Positions 18,871-26,477 of a stretch of DNA of 47,650 bases are shown in pieces (within the stretch, counting starts at the first letter, position 1; each line of letters starts with the position of its first letter). Where the stretch lies: the NCBI GenBank assembly GCA_964353935.1, contig CAYGXL010000001.1, forward strand, positions 1 through 47,650, in the 5' to 3' direction. The position numbers and the translations under genes are program-made. Origin of the DNA: JAOUJD01 sp964353935 (GTDB lineage: Bacteria > Pseudomonadota > Gammaproteobacteria > Burkholderiales > Burkholderiaceae_F). The notes below the pieces were generated by a model that saw only the letters and a list, made by a program, of their open reading frames with translations, had not been told where the DNA came from and made no database searches.

Positions 18871-20093
18871 TGTCGAATCGCGCCGCGGCTCCCGACCCCG
18901 CCGGTCGGCGGCTGGGGATGTTCTTCGGCGCGTACTTCGCGCTGGTCGGGATCCTCGGGCCGTACATGCCGCTGTACTTCGAGCAGCGCGGCCTGACGGC
19001 GGTGCAGATCGGCCTGCTGGTGGCGATGGCGCAGGCGATGCGGATGGTCGGGCCGAACCTGTGGGGCTGGCTCGCCGACCGTTCGGGGCACCGTACGCGC
19101 ATCCTGCGCACCACATCGCTCGCGCTCGTCGTGTCGTTCGCGCTGCTCTTCTTTCCCGGCGGCTTCGGCTTCGTGTTCGCCGCGATGGCGCTGGTGAACT
19201 TCTTCCAGACCGCGCAGATGCCGGTGGCCGAGGCGCTGGCGTCGGCGCAGTTGCGAGGGCAGGCCGACGCGGCGACCCGTTACGGCCGGTTGCGCGTGAT
19301 GGGTTCGATGGCGTTCGTTGCGGTCGTGCTTGCCTCGGGCCCATTGTTCGACCGCGTCGGGATGGAGGCCGCGCTGTGGGTGTGCATCGGGCTCGCGCTG
19401 CTGCTGCTCGGAGCGTCGTTCGGCGTGGTCGAGCAGCACGCCGTCGAATTGCCGCACGAGCGCGTGTCGGTGAGGGCGCGCCTGAGGGAGCCGCGCGTCC
19501 GCTGGTTCCTGGCGTCCGCCGCCCTGATGGTGTTCGCGCACGGCGCGCTTTACACCTATCTTTCGCTGTACCTCGCGCAGCTCGGCTACAGCAAGACGGC
19601 GATCGGAGCGTTCTGGGTCGTCAGCGTCGTGCTCGAGATCGCGTTCTTCCTCACGCAGGGCAAGTGGTTCGCGCGCTTCGGCGTGTTCCCGCTGATGATC
19701 TTCGCATTCGGGGTCGCCGCGGTCCGGTTCCTGCTGATTGCGGGATTGGCGACGGTGTGGTGGATCCTGGTGCTGGCCCAGGCGATGCACGCGGTAACGT
19801 TCGCGGTGCACCACAGCGCTTCCATATTGACGATCCAGCGCTGGTTCCCGGGACGGGCGGCGGCGCGGGGCCAGGCCCTCTACATCAGCATGGCGTACGG
19901 ACTCGGCGGTACGGTGGGCAGCCTGGTTGCCGCGTGGCTGTGGTCCGCCCTGGGTCCGTCCTGGGCCTTCGTCGCCGGCAGCGCGGGCGCCGTCCTCGGC
20001 TTCTGGGCGGCGGTGCGAACGCGACGAGCCGATCGCGACCGGGCGAAGCCGCACAGCGTGAACCTCGAACTCGACAGGAGTGTGAACGGATGA
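18870..20093 (+). CDS. MFS transporter, HcaT / phenylpropionate permease-like family
   Basis: A 407-residue transporter with 12 predicted helices. The opening FFGAYFALVGILGPYMPLYFEQRGL, followed by the WGWLADRSGHR loop between helices 2 and 3, matches the PPP (phenylpropionate permease, HcaT/LacY-like) branch of the MFS. The family in other organisms is proposed to import aromatic acids or sugars, but in betaproteobacteria this gene is usually unassigned. One-base overlap with aroC upstream and ATGA overlap with the M48 protease downstream. Confidence 0.85.
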   Translation: MSNRAAAPDPAGRRLGMFFGAYFALVGILGPYMPLYFEQRGLTAVQIGLLVAMAQAMRMVGPNLWGWLADRSGHRTRILRTTSLALVVSFALLFFPGGFGFVFAAMALVNFFQTAQMPVAEALASAQLRGQADAATRYGRLRVMGSMAFVAVVLASGPLFDRVGMEAALWVCIGLALLLLGASFGVVEQHAVELPHERVSVRARLREPRVRWFLASAALMVFAHGALYTYLSLYLAQLGYSKTAIGAFWVVSVVLEIAFFLTQGKWFARFGVFPLMIFAFGVAAVRFLLIAGLATVWWILVLAQAMHAVTFAVHHSASILTIQRWFPGRAAARGQALYISMAYGLGGTVGSLVAAWLWSALGPSWAFVAGSAGAVLGFWAAVRTRRADRDRAKPHSVNLELDRSVNG

Positions 20094-20917
20094 ATCGGAT
20101 CAGAGCGGCTGTCGCGGCCGCTGCGTTGTCAGTACTCGGCGTCGGCTGCCAGTCGGAACAGACGACCCAGGGCGGCGTCGTGGGCGTCGACCGCAAGCAG
20201 CCGATGACGTCGCTGGTCAGCGCGAAGGAAGTCGAGCAGCAGGCGTCGCAGGAGTATGCGCAGTTGATGGCGCAGGCGCAGAAGAAGGGCCTGCTGAACC
20301 AGAATCCGCAGCACGTCCAGCGGGTGCGGACGACGGCGCAGCGCCTGGTCCCGCACGTCAGCGCGTTCCGGCCGGACGCGCTGGACTGGAAGTGGGAAAC
20401 CAACGTGCTGACGTCGAAGGACGTCAACGCGTGGTGCATGCCTGGCGGAAAGATCGCGGTCTATACCGGCCTGATCGAGCGCCTGGACCTGACCGATGCC
20501 GAACTCGCGGCGGTGATGGGCCACGAGATCGCGCATGCGCTGCGCGAGCATGCGCGCGAACGGATCAGCCGCCAGATGGCGACGCAGACCGGAACGGCGA
20601 TCGGCGCCGTCGCGCTGGAGATCCTCACCGGCATCCGCATCGACCCGAACCTCGCCGGCACGGTGTCGCAGGCCGCGTTCGTGCTGCCGAACAGCCGCGA
20701 GGCCGAACAGGAGGCCGACCGCATCGGGGTCGAACTCGCCGCGCGCGCGGGGTATGACCCACGCGCCGCAGTGACCCTCTGGCAGAAGATGGCCAAGCTC
20801 GGCGGCAGCGCTCCGCCGCAGTGGCTCTCGACGCACCCGAGCAACGAAACGCGCCTGCAGGACCTCGAGGTCTACACGCAGAAGGTGATGCCGCTGTATC
20901 GCGCGGCGGTGCGGTAG
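20090..20917 (+). CDS. M48 family zinc metalloprotease, probable lipoprotein
   Basis: A 275-residue periplasmic protease. An N-terminal signal with a lipobox-like LGVGC (cysteine 20) suggests lipidation. The zinc site is the HEIAH motif (about residue 144) in AVMGHEIAHALREHA, and the third ligand is in the EAEQEADRIGV segment (about residue 206). The final STHPSNETRL motif is typical of the BepA/LoiP/YcaL group, which degrades misfolded outer-membrane proteins. The start ATG overlaps the MFS stop as ATGA and is preceded by AGGAG at 20076-20080. Last gene of the aroC operon, convergent with the dioxygenase gene after a 50-base gap. Confidence 0.92.
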   Translation: MNRIRAAVAAAALSVLGVGCQSEQTTQGGVVGVDRKQPMTSLVSAKEVEQQASQEYAQLMAQAQKKGLLNQNPQHVQRVRTTAQRLVPHVSAFRPDALDWKWETNVLTSKDVNAWCMPGGKIAVYTGLIERLDLTDAELAAVMGHEIAHALREHARERISRQMATQTGTAIGAVALEILTGIRIDPNLAGTVSQAAFVLPNSREAEQEADRIGVELAARAGYDPRAAVTLWQKMAKLGGSAPPQWLSTHPSNETRLQDLEVYTQKVMPLYRAAVR

Positions 20918-20967
20918 CGCCTGTTGACGCCTGGATCGCCCATGCGCGAGCCAAGCGGTGACACGCG

Positions 20968-21639
20968 CTAGGCGATGACGAGGTCGGCGCGCGCCGTCTG
21001 CCGGGTGGCGCGGGCGAGCGGGTGCGCGTCCGGCGTGGCGGGACCGAAGCGCAACGTCAGCGCGGCCTGCTCGTCGGCGTTCAGGCGCGCAAACAGGAAG
21101 TCGGTCCGATTGCCCGGATCGTCCGGCAGGTAGAACTGCGTGGCGAGCACGCGCCCGTCGGCAGCCTGCACGCGGACGTGGATGTGCGGCGTGCGTCCGG
21201 GGTAGGCGACCGGACGAATCGTGCGGAAGTGAAAGGAGCCGCCGGCGTCCGTCGCGGCCACTCCGTAACCCTGGAAGTCGGGATCGCGCTGGGACTCGGC
21301 GCCGCCGTCCGGATGGTGATAGACGGCGAAGGCGTCGCACTGCCAGATCTCGACCGCGGCGTTGGCCACCGGGCCGCCGCGGCGGTCGAGGACCCGGCCG
21401 GTGAGGTACACCGGAATGCCCTGGGTCCGCACGCGATCGCCGTCCAGCCGCAGCAGGTCCGCATCGGTTTCGCGCGGCCGTTCGGACGCGCGGCGGGGAT
21501 AGAAGGGGCCGAGCGCCTGCGCCGGCGTGACACCGGCGGTCGGCCGGGCGCGCGCGAGCGGAAGCGCGACGGCACCGGCGATGCCGGCGACGAACAGGCG
21601 GCGCTCCATCGTGCTTCGATTGTTCTTGCGTTCGCTCAC
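20968..21639 (-). CDS. Intradiol ring-cleavage dioxygenase, Tat-exported
   Basis: A 223-residue non-haem Fe(III) dioxygenase of the protocatechuate/catechol intradiol family. The core strand VYLTGRVLDRRGGPVANAAVEIWQCD (about residues 76-101) is the family hallmark. The iron ligands are apparent as Tyr in AVYHHPDG, Tyr in PVAYPGRTPHIHV (about residue 147) and the two histidines of the same motif. The N-terminus MERRLFVAGIAGAVALPLARA carries a twin-arginine motif, so export in folded form is expected. Methionine 11 (21609) is an alternative start just before the Tat motif. No other aromatic catabolism genes are adjacent, so the physiological substrate is unclear. Confidence 0.88.
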   Translation of the reverse strand: MSERKNNRSTMERRLFVAGIAGAVALPLARARPTAGVTPAQALGPFYPRRASERPRETDADLLRLDGDRVRTQGIPVYLTGRVLDRRGGPVANAAVEIWQCDAFAVYHHPDGGAESQRDPDFQGYGVAATDAGGSFHFRTIRPVAYPGRTPHIHVRVQAADGRVLATQFYLPDDPGNRTDFLFARLNADEQAALTLRFGPATPDAHPLARATRQTARADLVIA

Positions 21640-21743
21640 TGGGCTAACCTCCGCGCTGCGCGCTCAAGTGGACCCCTCGCTCATCCTGCTGCCTGAGACA
21701 TGTTCGCGGGGCATTGCGTTCCGGATCGGCCGCGTCCGGATGG

Positions 21744-21749
21744 CATAAT
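21744..21749 (+). promoter_or_regulatory. Possible -10 element of the leu operon
   Basis: CATAAT lies 43 bases before the leuC ATG and 9 bases before a terminator-shaped hairpin. The -35 is not clear (TTCCGG at 19 bases is the nearest). A transcript starting here would have the hairpin at its very 5' end. Confidence 0.35.
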
Positions 21750-21758
21750 CGTTTCTGA

Positions 21759-21787
21759 CGCCGGGCCTTTTCCCGGCGCGATTTTTT
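21759..21787 (+). terminator. Terminator-shaped hairpin in the leuC leader (candidate attenuator)
   Basis: A perfect 7-bp stem (CGCCGGG at 21759-21765 and CCCGGCG at 21772-21778) with loop CCTTTT is followed two bases later by a run of six T at 21782-21787. The leuC ATG is at 21793, so the U-tract abuts the start region. The nearest co-directional gene upstream ends at 20917 and the gene between is on the other strand. The hairpin therefore cannot be the terminator of an upstream operon and must act on leu transcription or on the leu mRNA. Confidence 0.7.
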
Positions 21788-21792
21788 CAGGC

Positions 21793-23220
21793 ATGGCCGC
21801 CGCGCGCACACTGTACGACAAGCTCTGGGACGATCACGTCGTTCACGTCGAGGAAGACGGGACGACCGTTCTGTACATCGATCGCCACCTGGTCCACGAA
21901 GTGACGAGTCCGCAGGCGTTCGAAGGGCTGCGTCTCGCGGGCCGCAGGCCGTGGCGCATCAGCTCGATCATAGCGACGGCCGACCACAACACGCCGACGA
22001 CCGACTGGGACCGCGGCTACGAGGGCATCGCCGATCCGGTCTCGAAGGAGCAGATCGTCGAGCTCGACAGCAACATCAGGCAGTTCGGGGCGGCGGCTTA
22101 CTTCCCGTTCCTCGACAAGCGCCAAGGCATCGTTCACGTGATGGGACCGGAGCAGGGCGCGACGCTGCCGGGAATGACCGTGGTCTGCGGCGACTCGCAC
22201 ACCAGCACCCACGGGGCGTTCGGGGCGCTGGCCTTCGGCATCGGCACCAGCGAGGTCGAGCACGTGCTCGCCACGCAGACGCTGCTGATGAAGAAGGCGA
22301 AGAACTTGCTGGTGCGCGTCGAAGGCAGGCTGCCGAAGGGCTGCACCGCTAAGGACATCGTGCTCGCGATCATCGGCCGCATCGGCACGGCGGGAGGCAC
22401 TGGCCACGCGATCGAATTCGCCGGCGGCGCCATCGAGGCGTTGTCGATGGAAGGCCGGATGACCGTCTGCAACATGGCGATCGAGGCCGGTGCCCGCTCG
22501 GGCATGGTCGCGGTGGACGAGAAGACCATCGAGTACGTGCGCGGACGGCCGTTCTCGCCCGAAGGCGCGATGTTCGAGCCGGCGGCGGCCGCGTGGCGCC
22601 AGTTGCGCTCGGACCCCGGCGCACGCTTCGACCACGTCGTCGAACTGCGAGCGGAGGAGATCGAGCCTCAGGTGACCTGGGGCACGTCGCCGGAGATGGT
22701 GACGTCGGTGAGGGGCCAGGTTCCCGACCCCGAGGCGGAGAAGGATCCCGTGAAGCGCGAAGGCATCGAGCGCGCGCTCAAGTACATGGGCCTGACGCCG
22801 AAGACGCCGATCACCGCCATCCGCGTCGACAAGGTCTTCATCGGCTCGTGCACGAACTCGCGCATCGAGGACCTGCGCGAGGCGGCCTGGGTCGTGAAGC
22901 GACTGGGCAAGCGCGTCGCTTCGAGCGTGAAACTGGCGATGGTCGTGCCGGGCTCGGGCCTCGTCAAGGCACAGGCCGAGAAGGAAGGGCTGCATGAGGT
23001 CTTCAGGGCGGCCGGCTTCGAGTGGCGAGAGCCGGGCTGCTCGATGTGCCTCGCGATGAACGCCGACCGGCTCGAGCCGGGCGAGCGCTGCGCGTCGACC
23101 AGCAACCGCAATTTCGAGGGCCGCCAGGGAGCGGGTGGCCGCACGCATCTGGTTTCGCCCGCGATGGCCGCGGCAGCGGCGATCGAGGGGCATTTCGCTG
23201 ACGTAAGGAGACTCCAATGA
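21793..23220 (+). CDS. leuC: 3-isopropylmalate dehydratase large subunit
   Basis: Large subunit (475 residues) of the [4Fe-4S] isomerase that converts 2-isopropylmalate to 3-isopropylmalate in leucine synthesis; it pairs with LeuD. The aconitase-type cluster cysteines are visible in VCGDSHTSTHGAFGALAFG (about residue 135), FIGSCTNSRIEDLR (cysteine about 352) and EPGCSMCLAMN (about 412-415). The N-terminus MAAARTLYDKLWDDHVV fits the family. The ATG at 21793 has almost no Shine-Dalgarno because a hairpin and T-run lie immediately upstream. The stop overlaps the entericidin start as ATGA. Confidence 0.96.
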   Translation: MAAARTLYDKLWDDHVVHVEEDGTTVLYIDRHLVHEVTSPQAFEGLRLAGRRPWRISSIIATADHNTPTTDWDRGYEGIADPVSKEQIVELDSNIRQFGAAAYFPFLDKRQGIVHVMGPEQGATLPGMTVVCGDSHTSTHGAFGALAFGIGTSEVEHVLATQTLLMKKAKNLLVRVEGRLPKGCTAKDIVLAIIGRIGTAGGTGHAIEFAGGAIEALSMEGRMTVCNMAIEAGARSGMVAVDEKTIEYVRGRPFSPEGAMFEPAAAAWRQLRSDPGARFDHVVELRAEEIEPQVTWGTSPEMVTSVRGQVPDPEAEKDPVKREGIERALKYMGLTPKTPITAIRVDKVFIGSCTNSRIEDLREAAWVVKRLGKRVASSVKLAMVVPGSGLVKAQAEKEGLHEVFRAAGFEWREPGCSMCLAMNADRLEPGERCASTSNRNFEGRQGAGGRTHLVSPAMAAAAAIEGHFADVRRLQ

Positions 23221-23366
23221 AACATCTGCTCGTCGTTCTGATCGCTGCTCTCGTCGCTGCATTCGCGACCACGGGCTGCAACACGGTCGCTGGCATGGGC
23301 AAGGACATCGAGGCCGCCGGCGGGGCCGTCGACAAGGCCGCGACGGACACCAAGAAGAAGATGTAA
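23217..23366 (+). CDS. Entericidin A/B family small lipoprotein
   Basis: A 49-residue protein. A signal sequence of 20 residues ends in the lipobox-like TTGC (cysteine 21), followed by the family's NTVAGMGKDIEAAG and a lysine-rich C-terminus. Entericidins in E. coli are envelope lipoproteins described as an antidote/toxin pair controlled by stress, and a toxin role for this single copy is not shown. TAAGGAG at 23204-23210 precedes the ATG by six bases, and the ATG overlaps the leuC stop. The position between leuC and leuD is, to my knowledge, shared by many betaproteobacteria. Confidence 0.92.
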   Translation: MKHLLVVLIAALVAAFATTGCNTVAGMGKDIEAAGGAVDKAATDTKKKM

Positions 23367-23375
23367 GGAGCGGTC

Positions 23376-24020
23376 CTGGACGCCTTCACCGTTCATCAGG
23401 GACTGGTCGCGCCGCTGGATCGCGCGAACGTCGACACCGACGCGATCATCCCGAAGCAGTTCCTGAAATCGATCAGGCGGACCGGCTTCGGCCCGAACCT
23501 GTTCGACGAGTGGCGTTACCTGGACCATGGCGAGCCGGGCATGGATCACTCGAAGCGGCCGCTGAACCCGGACTTCGTGCTGAACCAGCCGCGCTACCAG
23601 GGGGCGACCATCCTGCTCGCGCGCAAGAACTTCGGCTGCGGCTCTTCGCGCGAGCACGCGCCGTGGGCATTGCAGCAGTTCGGCTTCCGGGCGGTGATTG
23701 CACCGAGCTTCGCCGACATCTTCTTCAACAACTGCACGAAGAACGGCCTGGTGCCGGTGGTCCTGCCGGAAATCGTGATCGACCGCCTGTTCCACGAGGT
23801 CGCGGCGCATCCGGGCTACCGGCTCACGGTCGACCTGCCGCGGCAGAAGCTGGTGGAGGCCGACGGCCGCGAGCACGACTTCGACGTCGCGCCGTTCCGC
23901 AAGTACTGCCTGGTCAACGGCCTGGACGACATCGGGCTGACGCTGCGCCACAAGGACAAGATCGCGGCGTTCGAGAAGGAACGGCTGATGAAACAGCCGT
24001 GGCTCGCCAGGACGAGCTGA
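23376..24020 (+). CDS. leuD: 3-isopropylmalate dehydratase small subunit, CTG start
   Basis: Small (swivel-domain) subunit of isopropylmalate isomerase, 214 residues with the start proposed here. Conserved segments include GLVAPLDRANVDTDAIIPKQ (residues ~9-28), the substrate-loop NFGCGSSREHAPWAL (~87-101) and IFFNNCTKNG. No ATG, GTG or TTG is available upstream of these conserved N-terminal residues in this frame; the first in-frame ATG (23541) would delete 55 residues including the DTDAIIPKQ motif. CTG at 23376 sits five bases after TAAGGAG (23364-23370), whose TAA is the stop of the entericidin gene. It encodes the expected family N-terminus (M)DAFTVHQGL. Confidence 0.9.
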   Translation: MDAFTVHQGLVAPLDRANVDTDAIIPKQFLKSIRRTGFGPNLFDEWRYLDHGEPGMDHSKRPLNPDFVLNQPRYQGATILLARKNFGCGSSREHAPWALQQFGFRAVIAPSFADIFFNNCTKNGLVPVVLPEIVIDRLFHEVAAHPGYRLTVDLPRQKLVEADGREHDFDVAPFRKYCLVNGLDDIGLTLRHKDKIAAFEKERLMKQPWLARTS

Positions 24021-24087
24021 TCACTCCACTTCGTTCCGGTGCGGGCAGGGGCGGGGTGAACAACAACCGGTCCGCGCGGGAATCAGC

Positions 24088-25161
<1,074 letters not shown>

Positions 25162-25194
25162 ACGACAGGCAGACAGCCGGCAGGGGCGAGGGAA

Positions 25195-26319
25195 ATGAAA
25201 GTAGGCATCGTGGGTTGGCGCGGCATGGTGGGCTCCGTGTTGATGGAGCGCATGACCGCGGAGCGGGACTTCGAACTCTTCGACTCGGTGTTCTTCAGCA
25301 CGTCGAACGCCGGCGGCGTGGCGCCCAAAGTGGCCCGGGCCGCTCCGACGCTGAAGGACGCGGCCGACATCGACGCGCTGAAGTCTTGCGACACGATCGT
25401 CACCTGCCAGGGCGGCGACTACACCAACGATGTCTTCCCGAAACTGCGGACCGCCGGCTGGAACGGTTACTGGGTCGACGCCGCCTCGGCCCTTCGGATG
25501 AAGGACGACGCGGTCATCATCCTCGACCCGGTGAACCTGCCGGTGATCAAGAGTGCCCTTGCGAAGGGCGTCAAGAACTACATCGGCGGCAACTGCACGG
25601 TCAGCCTGATGCTGATGGCGCTCGACGGCCTGCTCGAGGAAAACCTGGTCGAGTGGGTCACCGCGATGACCTACCAGGCGGCCTCCGGCGCCGGCGCGCC
25701 CAACATGCGCGAGCTGCTGGACCAGATGGGCGTGGCGCACGGCAGCGTGAAGGGCCTGCTGGCGGATCCGAAGTCGGCGATCCTCGACATCGACCGCACG
25801 GTTTCACAGGTGCTGATGTCCGACCGGTTGCCGAAGGAGAACTTCGGTGTGGCGCTGGCCGGGAGCCTGATCGCCTGGATCGACAAGGACCTGGGCAATG
25901 GTGTCAGCCGGGAGGAGTGGAAGGGCGGGGCCGAGGCGAACAAGATTTTGGGCAAGCCGGCGATGGGACAGCCGGGAGCGCTGATCGTCGAAGGCCTGTG
26001 TGTCCGTATCGGGGCGATGCGTTGCCACAGCCAGGCACTCACGATCAAGTTGAAGAAGGACCTGCCGCTGGCCGAGATCGAGCAACTGTTGGCGCGTGGC
26101 AACGAATGGGTCAAGGTGATCCCGAACACCCGCGAAGCCAGCATCCGCGAACTGTCTCCGGCCCGGATCAGTGGAACGATGGCCGTGCCGATTGGCCGGT
26201 TGCGCAAGCTGGCGATGGGTCCGGAGTACCTGTCGGCCTTCACGGTCGGAGACCAGCTGCTGTGGGGTGCGGCCGAACCGCTGCGCCGCATGGTCCGCCT
26301 GCTCCTCAACAAACTCTGA
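25195..26319 (+). CDS. asd: Aspartate-semialdehyde dehydrogenase
   Basis: NADPH-dependent reduction of aspartyl phosphate to aspartate semialdehyde, the branch step for lysine/diaminopimelate, threonine and methionine. The 374-residue protein has the nucleotide loop GIVGWRGMVGSVLMERM at the N-terminus. The catalytic cysteine is in GGNCTVSLMLMAL (about residue 136), followed by TYQAASGAGAPNMREL. The length and GGNCTVS motif fit the gram-negative Asd type. A good GGCGAGG-type ribosome site precedes the ATG. It lies 33 bases after leuB and is probably part of the leu operon, as in related betaproteobacteria. Confidence 0.96.
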   Translation: MKVGIVGWRGMVGSVLMERMTAERDFELFDSVFFSTSNAGGVAPKVARAAPTLKDAADIDALKSCDTIVTCQGGDYTNDVFPKLRTAGWNGYWVDAASALRMKDDAVIILDPVNLPVIKSALAKGVKNYIGGNCTVSLMLMALDGLLEENLVEWVTAMTYQAASGAGAPNMRELLDQMGVAHGSVKGLLADPKSAILDIDRTVSQVLMSDRLPKENFGVALAGSLIAWIDKDLGNGVSREEWKGGAEANKILGKPAMGQPGALIVEGLCVRIGAMRCHSQALTIKLKKDLPLAEIEQLLARGNEWVKVIPNTREASIRELSPARISGTMAVPIGRLRKLAMGPEYLSAFTVGDQLLWGAAEPLRRMVRLLLNKL

Positions 26320-26335
26320 TCGGTGCCGATCATTT
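26317..26335 (+). terminator. Weak hairpin at the end of asd
   Basis: TGATCG (26317-26322, containing the asd stop) pairs with CGATCA (26327-26332) across a 4-base loop, followed by TTT only. It may be a weak terminator separating asd from fimV. Confidence 0.35.
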
Positions 26336-26413
26336 CAACCGGGCGCGGAATTCCAGCGGTGCCCGCGTGCGGCATTTCTCACATAAAGGCGGGACTTACG
26401 GCTATTTCTAAGC

Positions 26414-26443
26414 TTGCCGCCCTAAGTCCATGAATGTTATGTT
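26414..26443 (+). promoter_or_regulatory. Predicted promoter of fimV
   Basis: TTGCCG (26414-26419), an 18-base spacer and TATGTT (26438-26443) lie in a locally AT-richer stretch. The leader to the fimV ATG at 26478 would be about 28 bases. Confidence 0.45.
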
Positions 26444-26477
26444 CGAACGACGTTGTATCACACTGCCAGGGGGCGGA

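Noticed and set aside
21527..21748. A 73-codon gene upstream of leuC
   Set aside because: It is antisense to the start of the dioxygenase gene and has no ribosome site or family features. Only its last 26 codons are considered, as a possible leader peptide.
23541..24020. leuD starting at the first in-frame ATG
   Set aside because: This would remove 55 conserved residues, including the DTDAIIPKQ motif, while a strong ribosome site points to CTG 23376.
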